Assembly: GCF_000171235.2 (NCBI RefSeq)
Contig: NZ_ABEA03000019.1
Coordinates: forward strand, 1 to 64,000
DNA length: 64,000 nucleotides
DNA from: Geminisphaera colitermitum TAV2
Lineage (GTDB): Bacteria; Verrucomicrobiota; Verrucomicrobiia; Opitutales; Opitutaceae
Reading direction: 5' to 3'
Within the stretch, counting starts at the first letter, position 1. Every line of letters starts with the position of its first letter. Both the position numbers and the translations under genes were made by a program. A model generated the notes under the pieces. The model was not told the DNA's origin. It worked only from the letters and a program-made list of their open reading frames with translations, and made no database searches. Shown here piece after piece: positions 48,072 through 56,109 of the stretch.

Positions 48072-48673
48072 TGAATCCAATCCGCCCCTGGTTCCTGCCC
48101 GACGCCCGCCGTGACGCCGTCGACCGCATCGCCCGCTCCTGGGAAGGCACACCCTTCTTTCCACACGCCGCCTCACGCGGGAAGACTGGCGGCGTGGACT
48201 GCGTCAACTACGTGCACGAAGTCCTCGTCGAGACCGGCGTCATCCCCCGGCAAACCCTGCCCGACTACACGCTCGACCACGCCCGCCACAACCCGCACAG
48301 CCAGCTCCTCCGCTGGCTCCTCGCCGCCACCGCCGGACCTGAGCCTGGGTTCGGCGAAAAGACGCTGATCCTCGTGCCCCCTCGCGGCCACATCCTGCCC
48401 GGCGATCTCTTCGCCATTCGCACCGGGTTGCTCGACCACCACCTCGCCGTGGCGATCCACCACGCACAGGTGGCCCACGCCATCGAGGGCGCAGGCGTCA
48501 CCTTCACCGACCAGGACGACTGGCGTCTCCAAGAGCGCATCCTCTACGTCGCCCGTATCATGGAGGTGCGTGGTCAGGATGTGGAGCAGACTGCCCCCGT
48601 GGGGGCATCGACTTCGATGTTGGATGTTGGACGTTCGATGTTGGATGTTCGCGAAGAGGAGGCCGCCACATGA
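48071..48673 (+). CDS. Tail NlpC/P60-type peptidase
   Basis: A 200-aa protein. GKTGGVDCVNYVHEVLVETG near residues 37-56 holds the catalytic Cys; DHHLAVAIHHAQVAHAIEGA near residue 125 holds the His. This is the phage-tail cell-wall hydrolase found beside BR0599-like genes; it cleaves peptidoglycan peptides during infection. The C-terminus ends in TSMLDVGRSMLDV, encoded by five SGAYGTT heptamers. Overlaps both neighbours. Confidence 0.8.
   Translation: MNPIRPWFLPDARRDAVDRIARSWEGTPFFPHAASRGKTGGVDCVNYVHEVLVETGVIPRQTLPDYTLDHARHNPHSQLLRWLLAATAGPEPGFGEKTLILVPPRGHILPGDLFAIRTGLLDHHLAVAIHHAQVAHAIEGAGVTFTDQDDWRLQERILYVARIMEVRGQDVEQTAPVGASTSMLDVGRSMLDVREEEAAT
48615..48649. repeat. Five SGAYGTT heptamers at a gene 3' end
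   Basis: CGATGTT, GGATGTT, GGACGTT, CGATGTT, GGATGTT in register, adding LDVGRSMLDV to the peptidase C-terminus. Same family as in prmC. Confidence 0.9.
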
Positions 48674-51600
48674 GCATGGCCGGAGGACAGACCGCCGCCG
48701 CCAGCGCGGCCCCGAAAGTCGCCGGCATGTCCGCCAGCGACACCTCCAGCAACGAGCAGGGCGTCCCCGTCCCCTGGTGGATCGGACCCGACTGGCGGCC
48801 GCTCACCTGGATCATTTCCGAGGTCGCCAACCACGGCTCGAAGGAAAACAAAAAGTCCAGCAGCGGCTTCTTGGGCATGGGCGGAGGCAGTGCCGTGGTC
48901 GGCACCTGGTTTTGGGGTGACGTCGCCGGCATCGCCGGCGTCGGGCTCCTCGATCGAATCGAGGGCATTGAGATCAACAACGAGATCGCCTGGGAGGGTC
49001 AAATCCTGCGTCCCGACAACCCCGGACACCCCGCCTACTGGCGCGCTGAAATCATCCTCTTCACACCCGTCCCGGCAAAGATCAGGGGCAAGGCCGTAAA
49101 CAAAGTTTACGTCTATTGGGGACGGCCCGATCAACCCGTTGACGACATTTTGCTGGGCACTCTCCCCGTTCCCCATCCCGCCTATCGCAACCAGGTCGTC
49201 GTCATCGGCAAGGGCCTCTATTTCGGCGAAAACGTCAACTCGGTCCCCAACATCCGCGTGCGCGGGCGGCGCACCCCGCGACCACCGATCGGCAACTTCC
49301 CCCGCCAGCTCCACAAGCAGGGCGAGTCGATCGTCGCCGGCATCCTTGAGCTGTTCACCCATCCGATCTGGGGCGCTGGCATTCCGACAAAACACTTCAC
49401 GGCCGCCGAGTGGGAGGCGCTCTCGGCCGACATCCTCGCGCGCATCGGATGCCACGCCCCCACGCTTGATCGCGCCACCCCCCTCCTCGACGTCGCCCGC
49501 AACCTCCTCTCCTACATCGACGGCTGGGCGCGTATCCGAAATGGCATTATCACGCCCGGAGCCTACCCCCACACTGGCGCGATCCCCGTCCCCCTCGCCG
49601 CGCTCACCGACCACGACTTCACCAGACCCCTCCGCACCACGACCACCGCCCCCGCGTCCACCGTCAACGAAGTCATCGTCACATGGCGCGACGGCGAAGA
49701 CTCCCTCGCCAAAAAGCCCGCCCGCGCCTCCGCCGCCGACAGCATCGAGGCGCGGCGCTCCTCCGAGCCCGTCACGGTCGACATGCCCGGCATCATCGAC
49801 GCCACGCAGGCAGCAGCCTTCGCCGCCCGCGCCGCCGCCGTCGCCGCCGCCGGCACACTCAAAGGCTCCTTCACCGCCCGCCGCCCCCGCGCCACCTTTG
49901 CGGACGGCTCACCACTCGCCGCCGGCGACAACGCCCGCCTCACCAGCACCGCGCGCGGCATCGACCGCATCATCCGCGTCACCAGCCGCACCGATCCCTG
50001 GCGCGGCCCCGTGCAGATCGAGTTTGAGGCCGAGCGCGGCATGTTCGCCGCCCTCCCTCCCGTCGTCCCCGACATCCGGCCCGACTTCGGCAAGCAGATC
50101 CCCGACGAGATCACACGCCTGCGCATCTGGGAACTCCCCGCCGCCCTCTCCGGCCAGTTCGCCCCGCCCGAAGGCTCCACCATGCTCGCCTTCCTCGCCA
50201 GAAAGCCCCTCTCGCGCGCCAAGGACAACCCGGACGTGACCGGCCAGAGTGTCATTGGATTCCAATTACAGGAGTCCCCGTCCGGCGCGACCTACGACAT
50301 CCAAGGCACGCAAACCACCTGGGCCGCCGCCGCGAAACTCACCACCGCCATCACCGCCGCCGCCGTCACCGTCACCATCGACCTCGATGCGCAAAACCTC
50401 GACCTCGACTCCTACATCGGGCAGAGTGCCGCGCAGCAGGCCAACAACACCCTGCTCCTGATCGTCGGCACCGAGGTCATGAGCGTCGGCACGGTCACGC
50501 TTAACCCGCAAAACGGCCTGCGCCGCACTCTCGCCGTCCTGCGCGGCCGCCTCAAGACCACCGCCGCTGCAGCGGCCGTCAATGCCGACGCCTGGCTCGT
50601 CTTCGCCGAGGACATCACCGCATGGTCGCACGCTGATTGGCTCCCCAACTCTGAACGCTGGTTCAAACTGTTGCCCTACACCCCCGCCGCCACGCTCAAC
50701 GCCGAGGACGCCGATCCGATCCACTATCACTTTCTTCCCCCGCCCCCGTCGCCGCCCGCCGCCACGCCTCCCGAAATCGAGTTCCACACCTACTCAAACA
50801 CCGTGGAAACCGGCCGGCCGTTCAACATCTCCGCCACCATCACCGCGCCATCCGAGGACATCAAAACCGTCATCACCGCCCTCATCCTCCTCAACGCGGA
50901 CGGCACGGACGGCCCCGAACAACTCCTCCTCGTTGCCACGCCCCGCGCCGATCAACGCGCCACCTTCCCCGTCAACCTCCTGCCCACCTGCCCCACACTC
51001 GGCGACTACGTCGTCGAAATCCGCGTCACCAACGACGACGACCAAGTCTTCGCCGAACGCACCTCCACCATCACCGCCGGCGAGCCGCAGCCCGTCTATT
51101 CATGGGGAAATTTCACCCCGTCCATCACCACCACCGAAAACGTCAGCTACTCGACACGCATGGGCCGCTGGGACTCCCGCTCAGGCTGGTGCCGCATCCA
51201 TCTCCAACTCGTGGCGATTGGCGCCACAGGCACCGACAACAACCTCCTCACGATCAACCTCACGCAGGCAGGCATCCCCCAATCCGCGTGGCCGACGCAG
51301 CGGTCCGACATCACCATCGACGGCAACATGTCCTACAACACCGTCGCCCTCCTCAGCCCCATCACCAAAGCCGGCATCTGGGGGACTTGCCGCGCCGAAT
51401 ACCTCACCGGCATCAGTGACGACACCGTTGCCCCCCTGCTGGTCCACGCCTCGAACGGCCTCCACGCCATCCTCTTTGCTGACCAAGGCAACAGCATCAC
51501 CGGCATCCGCAATTCCGCCTTCGGAAACACCGAGGACACCCCCTCGCTCCTCGACATGACGTGGTTCATTCCCGACCCCAACACCCAACCCGCCGCCCCC

Positions 51601-51960
51601 ATCCCCTACTTTGTCCCCTCGCCGCCGGACCTCCAGCAAGACAACATCACTTACACCCAGTCCAACATCTATCCCCCCATACGCACCCGCCTCCTCACCA
51701 TCAGAGTCCCGCAAGGCTCGACTCTTGCCGGCTGCCGGCTCGTCGTGAAATCCATCGGTGTTGACGGCATGGTGACGACCACGCGGATTGACCGTACCTT
51801 CACCGCCGCAGACGGCGACCAGGTTGCTGTGACCGTTGGCTGGAACCACAGCATGACCGGCGCACTGAACACCAAGGCCAAGATCGAGGCCACGCTCTAC
51901 TCAGCGTCTGGCATCAAACACGTTTATACCGGCAATGTTTACAGCATCAGAATGTCTTAA
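48670..51960 (+). CDS. Large tail tip / host-recognition protein
   Basis: 1096 aa, the last prophage gene. Residues 100-420 (LLDRIEGIEINNEIAWEGQI; FPRQLHKQGESIVAGILELF; NEVIVTWRDGEDSLAKKPAR) resemble central tail hub proteins of the J/GTA-like type. Residues 560-720 are a linker; 720-830 form an Ig-like module (FNISATITAPSEDIKTVITA). The C-terminal 260 residues are beta-rich and likely contact the host. Host specificity is inferred from place and architecture. Confidence 0.75.
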   Translation: MSMAGGQTAAASAAPKVAGMSASDTSSNEQGVPVPWWIGPDWRPLTWIISEVANHGSKENKKSSSGFLGMGGGSAVVGTWFWGDVAGIAGVGLLDRIEGIEINNEIAWEGQILRPDNPGHPAYWRAEIILFTPVPAKIRGKAVNKVYVYWGRPDQPVDDILLGTLPVPHPAYRNQVVVIGKGLYFGENVNSVPNIRVRGRRTPRPPIGNFPRQLHKQGESIVAGILELFTHPIWGAGIPTKHFTAAEWEALSADILARIGCHAPTLDRATPLLDVARNLLSYIDGWARIRNGIITPGAYPHTGAIPVPLAALTDHDFTRPLRTTTTAPASTVNEVIVTWRDGEDSLAKKPARASAADSIEARRSSEPVTVDMPGIIDATQAAAFAARAAAVAAAGTLKGSFTARRPRATFADGSPLAAGDNARLTSTARGIDRIIRVTSRTDPWRGPVQIEFEAERGMFAALPPVVPDIRPDFGKQIPDEITRLRIWELPAALSGQFAPPEGSTMLAFLARKPLSRAKDNPDVTGQSVIGFQLQESPSGATYDIQGTQTTWAAAAKLTTAITAAAVTVTIDLDAQNLDLDSYIGQSAAQQANNTLLLIVGTEVMSVGTVTLNPQNGLRRTLAVLRGRLKTTAAAAAVNADAWLVFAEDITAWSHADWLPNSERWFKLLPYTPAATLNAEDADPIHYHFLPPPPSPPAATPPEIEFHTYSNTVETGRPFNISATITAPSEDIKTVITALILLNADGTDGPEQLLLVATPRADQRATFPVNLLPTCPTLGDYVVEIRVTNDDDQVFAERTSTITAGEPQPVYSWGNFTPSITTTENVSYSTRMGRWDSRSGWCRIHLQLVAIGATGTDNNLLTINLTQAGIPQSAWPTQRSDITIDGNMSYNTVALLSPITKAGIWGTCRAEYLTGISDDTVAPLLVHASNGLHAILFADQGNSITGIRNSAFGNTEDTPSLLDMTWFIPDPNTQPAAPIPYFVPSPPDLQQDNITYTQSNIYPPIRTRLLTIRVPQGSTLAGCRLVVKSIGVDGMVTTTRIDRTFTAADGDQVAVTVGWNHSMTGALNTKAKIEATLYSASGIKHVYTGNVYSIRMS

Positions 51961-52049
51961 GAGGCATTTAACGAGCCCCCTGCGCCCCCCACGCGCGGTG
52001 CCCGCGGACAGTCCGCAAACCTCGCCACCCGACCCTTTTCATTTCACCT

Positions 52050-52469
52050 CTCCCGACCCTTTTCAGGACTTTCCCCGGCTCTTACTGGACTCCCGCGGCA
52101 TCCTCCAACTCTACCGCCTGCGCTGGCAGATCGAACTGGCTTTCAAACGCCTCAAATCACTCCTGAACACTGGCCACGTCCCAAAAAAAGACCCCCTCAG
52201 CTCCCGCTCATGGCTCCAAGCCAAATTACTCACCTGCTTGCTCATCGAAAAATCCCTCCTCCAATCAGAGGTTTTTTCCCCCTGGGGATTCATCCTCCCT
52301 GACTAACTCCAGATGGACTGAGTTTGTCTTCGCTCGCGATTGTCTCCTCTCTTGTCTGGCCATCCCTCTCTCCCTAAGCCTCTTCCTTCTCTGCGGCCAT
52401 CGCCTACGCGGTTCCCTCGGCTACCCTCCTCGCAAGCGCATCCCCCACCGTATCCTCATCAAATCTTAA
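52050..52469 (+). pseudogene. IS4-family transposase C-terminal remnant with frameshift
   Basis: ILQLYRLRWQIELAFKRLKS carries the Y-(2)-R-(3)-E-(6)-K signature of IS4 transposases. It continues SWLQAKLLTCLLIEKSLLQS to a stop at 52306. Reading on from 52305 in the next frame restores WTEFVFARDCLLSCLAIPLS through GYPPRKRIPHRILIKS to TAA at 52467. So the tail is intact but shifted by one base, and the catalytic N-terminal part is missing. It abuts the prophage right end. Confidence 0.8.
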
Positions 52470-52597
52470 CATGTTAGCGCTTATAGGTCGGGAGACCCGC
52501 CCTCCTTGGAACCGGTTCCGGGGATGTCGGTCGCTCCGTTCCCTCGATCTCCGGCCAATTGAAAACTCCAAGATTCACTGATAAACGTCACATTCAG

Positions 52598-52650
52598 CCG
52601 GACAGACCTCCGTGTCCTCTGTGTCCGAGCTCCGTGCCCTCTGTGATCTG
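52598..52650. repeat. CTCCGTGTCCTCTGTGTC-type dispersed repeat
   Basis: A single arm related to the CACAGAG palindrome at 60893. The rest of 52470-52670 shows no gene. Confidence 0.6.
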
Positions 52651-52672
52651 TTGCGGGTTTTAGGATTTGGTT

Positions 52673-53965
52673 TCAGGGCTTGGCGATACCAGTGACATTT
52701 CGAGCCGCCCGGACAAAACGCCTGCCAGCTTCGACGAGGGCGTCGCCGGAGAGGACGCCGTAGCTGAGGCGGATGTGGTTGTGCGGGGCGGCGTCGCCGT
52801 AACACAGGTCGCCGGGTACGTAGAGGACGGCTTCGCGCAGACAGGCGCGGCAAAATTCGGAATCCATGCCGGTATCCAACGCGTCAGGCGCGGTGAGCCA
52901 GAGATAGAGGCCACCAGCGGGCGCGGTCCAACGCCAGCCGTGGTCGGCGAGCCCGCCCGCGACAAGGGTGTCGTGAAGAAGGTGCATTTTGGCCGCGTAA
53001 GAAGGGCGAAGGACGGCGAGGTGGTTTTCAAAGGCACCACTGGCAAGGGCGTGTTCGCAGATGGCTTGGTTGAAGTTGGCTGTGCCGAAATCTTGATGGC
53101 CTTTCGTGTGCAGCATGGCGTGGAGCCAGCGTTCGTCGGTGCATAGGCCCCAACCGGTTTTGAGGCCGGTGGAAAAAGTCTTCGTGAGAGTTTCGAGATA
53201 GAGACGCGGAAAGGGCGTCCAGTCCGGGAGCGCGAGGATGCCGGAAACGAGCGGAGGCTGGTCGAACCAGAGGTCGCGGTAGGCGGCGTCCTCAATCACG
53301 GGCACCACGCAATCTTCCGCAACGAGGGCGGCGGCGAGGGTTTGTTTTTCGACAAGCGTAAGGCTGCGTCCGGAAGGGTTGGAAAAATACGAAACGAAAT
53401 AGACGGCTTTGAGGCGGGCGCGTTCACCGTTCGCATGAAGGCCGCGCAGTGTGGCGCGAAGGACGTCGCCATCGACGAGGCCGGTGGTGTCGTCAACGGG
53501 AATGGAGAGGGCGCGCACGCCCATGCCGGCCAATAGTTCGAGGAAAACGAAATAGCTGGGGCGATCCACAAGCACGATGTCGCCCGGTTCACAAAGGGCC
53601 TGCATCGCAAGGTAAAGAGCCTGCTGCGAGCCGTTGGTGATGAAGATGCTCGCGGCTGCGGCATCGACGGCGGAAGTGGCGGGAACCGAATCTCTGGCAA
53701 GGAGGCGGGCGGCGAGGTGACGGCGGAGGGTGGGGCGGCCTTGGTTGGTGCCGTATTGAAGGAACTCGGGATCGGCGGCGTTTTCGCGGGCGAGGGTTTT
53801 TATGGCGTCGCACACTTCAGCGAGCGGCAGGGTGCGGTTGTCGGTGAAACCGGCGGCGAGCGAAAGGAGTCCGGGCGTCTGGAGCGCCATCGTCATGAGG
53901 CGGGTGATCTGCGGCGACTGCGCACGCTGGCCGGCGGCGGAAAGGACGGGGGACGTGGGTGGCAT
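52673..53965 (-). CDS. PLP-dependent aminotransferase (class I/II)
   Basis: 430-aa fold-type I enzyme. LLSLAAGFTDNRTLPLAEV opens as in 2-aminoadipate/aromatic aminotransferase-like proteins; FLQYGTNQGRPTLRRHLA and ITNGSQQALYLAMQALCEPG form the cofactor site; YFVSYFSNPSGRSL supplies the conserved Asn; ETLTKTFSTGLKTGWG holds the Schiff-base Lys; NHIRLSYGV holds the substrate-binding Arg. It lacks the MocR HTH. Exact amino-acid specificity cannot be inferred. Next to prmC but 63 bp away. Confidence 0.85.
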   Translation of the reverse strand: MPPTSPVLSAAGQRAQSPQITRLMTMALQTPGLLSLAAGFTDNRTLPLAEVCDAIKTLARENAADPEFLQYGTNQGRPTLRRHLAARLLARDSVPATSAVDAAAASIFITNGSQQALYLAMQALCEPGDIVLVDRPSYFVFLELLAGMGVRALSIPVDDTTGLVDGDVLRATLRGLHANGERARLKAVYFVSYFSNPSGRSLTLVEKQTLAAALVAEDCVVPVIEDAAYRDLWFDQPPLVSGILALPDWTPFPRLYLETLTKTFSTGLKTGWGLCTDERWLHAMLHTKGHQDFGTANFNQAICEHALASGAFENHLAVLRPSYAAKMHLLHDTLVAGGLADHGWRWTAPAGGLYLWLTAPDALDTGMDSEFCRACLREAVLYVPGDLCYGDAAPHNHIRLSYGVLSGDALVEAGRRFVRAARNVTGIAKP

Positions 53966-54028
53966 GAAGTGTGTGTCGGAAGAGGAGGAAATTGCAGGGG
54001 GATTTTTTAAATACCGCGCACGGCAATG

Positions 54029-55045
54029 TCAGCGCCAAGCGAAGAAGAAGCGTTCGCGTCCGGCGAGATCGGGGGCGGATTCGTGACGGGCGTAACCGCA
54101 TGCGGTTGCCAGAGCGCGGAGCGCGGGGTGCTGGGTGGGGCCGGTTTCGAGGGCGAGGAGGCCGCCGGGGACGAGGCGGGCGCGGGCCTGGTCGATGAGG
54201 GTGCGAAGGTCGGCGAGGCCGTCGTCCGGCGCGACGAGCGCGGAGCGCGGATCGTGCAGGCGGACTTCGGGCTCGGCAGCAGCGGCCTCGGCGTCGGTCA
54301 GGTAAGGGGGATTGGATACAATCAGGTCGAAGAGCGGCGCGGCGCTTTGCGCCGAACGTCCAACATCCAACGTCGAACGTCCAACATCCAATGCGGTGGA
54401 TGAAATGTCGGTGTCGGTGGCGGCGGGGGGGGGGGGGGGGGGGAGGGCGGAAAACCAGTTTGACTTTACGAAAGTCACGCGGGCATCGAGCGCGAGGGCG
54501 GCGGCGTTTTCGCGGGCGAGGGCCAAGGCGTCGTCGCTGGCGTCGAGCGCGGTCACGGCGGCCTTCGGGAAATGCGTGGCGAGGGCCAGGGCGATGGCGC
54601 CGGTTCCTGTACCCAAGTCGAGGATACGCGATGGCGCGGCGACGGAAGGGGGGGGGGCGCTTTGCGCCGAACGTCCAACATCCGATGCGGTGGATGAAAT
54701 GCTGGCGCGGGAGGGGTGGAGTTTCGCGATGATGAGTTCGACGAGGTATTCGGTTTCGGGGCGGGGGATGAGTGCGCGACGGTCGGTCTTGAGGGTGAGA
54801 CCGCACCATTCGACGGTGCCGAGGATGTGTTGCAGGGGTTCGCGGGCTCCGCGACGGCGGACGAGGGGACGGATGAGGTCGAGTTCGCTCTCCTTGAGCG
54901 GGCGCTCGAACTGCATGTAGAGTTGCATGCGTTTCAGTCCGAGCGCGTGTCCCACCAGCCACTCGGCGTCGAGCCGGGGCGTTGGGACGCCTTTGCTGGC
55001 AAAAAACGCCGTGGTCTTCGTGATGATGTCGAGAATGGTAAGCAT
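54029..55045 (-). CDS. prmC: Peptide chain release factor N5-glutamine methyltransferase, with two repeat insertions
   Basis: A 338-aa enzyme that methylates the GGQ glutamine of RF1/RF2. N-terminal helical domain (FFASKGVPTPRLDAEWLVGH; PLQHILGTVEW), AdoMet motif ILDLGTGTGAIALALA, and catalytic LIVSNPPYLTD near residue 247. Two in-frame insertions interrupt the usual fold: SSTASDVGRSAQSAPPPS before the LDLGTG strand, and LPPPPPP, then SSTALDVGRSTLDVGRSAQS before NPPY. Both come from a heptamer element plus G tracts on the plus strand. Typical PrmC is about 280 aa, so the insertions account for most of the excess. Confidence 0.9.
   Translation of the reverse strand: MLTILDIITKTTAFFASKGVPTPRLDAEWLVGHALGLKRMQLYMQFERPLKESELDLIRPLVRRRGAREPLQHILGTVEWCGLTLKTDRRALIPRPETEYLVELIIAKLHPSRASISSTASDVGRSAQSAPPPSVAAPSRILDLGTGTGAIALALATHFPKAAVTALDASDDALALARENAAALALDARVTFVKSNWFSALPPPPPPAATDTDISSTALDVGRSTLDVGRSAQSAAPLFDLIVSNPPYLTDAEAAAAEPEVRLHDPRSALVAPDDGLADLRTLIDQARARLVPGGLLALETGPTQHPALRALATACGYARHESAPDLAGRERFFFAWR
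54342..54407. repeat. 66-bp heptamer element, long copy (in prmC)
   Basis: Starts GCGCTTTGCGCCGAACGTCC and ends GATGCGG..GGATGAAATG-like; in minus sense five SGAYGTT heptamers. 21 bp (three heptamers) longer than the copy at 54657. Confidence 0.9.
54425..54443. repeat. G19 homopolymer in prmC (C on sense strand)
   Basis: Encodes LPPPPPPA directly before the longer heptamer element. Any change not divisible by three removes NPPY. Confidence 0.9.
54648..54657. repeat. G10 homopolymer in prmC (C on sense strand)
   Basis: Encodes APPPS directly after the shorter heptamer element. Confidence 0.9.
54657..54701. repeat. 45-bp heptamer element, short copy (in prmC)
   Basis: Same start and end as the long copy, two SGAYGTT heptamers only. 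Confidence 0.9.
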
Positions 55046-55071
55046 GGAGGGAAAAAGCGGAAACGCCGAGA

Positions 55072-55899
55072 TCAGCGGACGGACGGGGAGGAGGGAGGCG
55101 GCGGGGGCGGTTCGGGTTCGTAAATAAAACCCACGCCATGCACGGTGCGGATCGCGTCGAATGCCGGGTCGGCAATCGAATCGCTCGCGCCTCCCGCGCC
55201 TCCCGCACCGTTCGCGCTGGCAGGCGTCTTAAAAAGGTCACGCACTTTAACGATGTATTGATCCAGAGAACGGCTGCGCACGTTGGCATGATCTCCCCAT
55301 ACGGCATGGATGAGCATTTTGCGCGTGATGACCACGCCCGCGTGTCGCTTGAGGCAGGCGATCAGCCCAATCTCCTTGCGTCCCAGTTTTACGATTCGCC
55401 CGTCGGCGAACTGGATTTCGAGTCGTTCGGGATTGATCGTCGCCCCGCAAAATTCGAAAGGCTCGTCGCTCACCGCCACGTTTTTCGTGATGGCGCTGTC
55501 ATCGTCCGCCGGGCGTGTTTCCGTCCGGCGCAGCACGGCGCGCACCCGGGCCACGAGTTCAACGTAACTAAAGGGTTTCGTGACGTAGTCGTCGCCGCCG
55601 AGTTCAAGGCCTTTGACTTTGCTTGTTTCGAGTGTGTTGCCCGTGACGAAAATAACCGGCGTAGCGATGCCTTGCGAGCGCAGTTCTCCGATCAGTTCAA
55701 AACCCGTTTTGTCGGGCAGATTGATGTCGAGCAGGATCAGGCTGGCGTCGTTGTCCGCCAAAAACGCCTGCGCCGCCGCCGCACGCAGGCACACCTGCGT
55801 CCGCATTCCCGACTCCTGAAGGAAGCTGGCGATCAACTCCGCCAGGGCGGGCTCATCCTCCACGACAAGGATCAAGGGCTGGGGGGCGTCCGTGTTCAT
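55072..55899 (-). CDS. OmpR/PhoB-family response regulator
   Basis: 275 aa. Receiver domain: LILVVEDEPALAEL, phospho-acceptor Asp58 in LILLDINLPDKTG, FVTGNT with conserved Thr, YVTKPFSY with conserved Lys. Winged-helix output: VKLGRKEIGLIACLKRHAGV, SRSLDQYIVKVRDLF and HGVGFIYEPE. ATG at 55899 precedes the receiver; an in-frame start at 55917 adds six residues. No sensor kinase is adjacent, so it is an orphan. A Gly/Ala insertion (SANGAGGAGGASDS) sits within the wing, and the C-terminus ends in polyproline. Confidence 0.9.
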   Translation of the reverse strand: MNTDAPQPLILVVEDEPALAELIASFLQESGMRTQVCLRAAAAQAFLADNDASLILLDINLPDKTGFELIGELRSQGIATPVIFVTGNTLETSKVKGLELGGDDYVTKPFSYVELVARVRAVLRRTETRPADDDSAITKNVAVSDEPFEFCGATINPERLEIQFADGRIVKLGRKEIGLIACLKRHAGVVITRKMLIHAVWGDHANVRSRSLDQYIVKVRDLFKTPASANGAGGAGGASDSIADPAFDAIRTVHGVGFIYEPEPPPPPPSSPSVR

Positions 55900-56089
55900 G
55901 CAATGGGGCGCGGGCAAGGTGTCTTCGTTGGGTATGGCATTTTTTGTATGGAGAAAACCGATGCGTACGACCGGGCCTTGTCAAACGAGAGTGAGAAGAC
56001 GGGAGCGCGCGCCGCGCCAAGGATAAGTCCAAGGCACGTGCGCGGAATTGCGAACGTCGGCGTCGCTGCGGAGGCAGACGTGGCGGCAA

Positions 56090-56105
56090 GGGGGGGGGGG
56101 GGGGG
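56090..56105. repeat. G16 homopolymer
   Basis: Between the DUF1015 gene stop and the response regulator start, C on the sense strand, about 190 bp upstream of the regulator. Confidence 0.9.
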
Positions 56106-56109
56106 AGGC

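Larger units (their letters stand above)
17919..51960. mobile_element. Mu-like transposable prophage (Mu-type head, siphovirus-type tail)
   Basis: The extent is set by gene content, about 34 kb. It runs from a leftward arm (methylase, HTH, DUF4177-like, RHH regulator) through MuA/MuB-like transposition genes to Mu-type head genes and a siphovirus tail ending in a 1096-aa tip protein. Order and size match D3112/B3-like transposable phages. Exact ends and the 5-bp target duplication were not found. The left end should lie between 17763 and 17919 and the right end between 51960 and about 52050. Core morphogenesis genes are intact; the methylase has an amber codon and no dedicated endolysin was recognised. 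Confidence 0.85.

Noticed and set aside
48071-48673. NlpC/P60 protein as the phage endolysin
   Set aside because: Its place between hub genes marks it as a tail-associated peptidase used at entry; a separate endolysin was not found.
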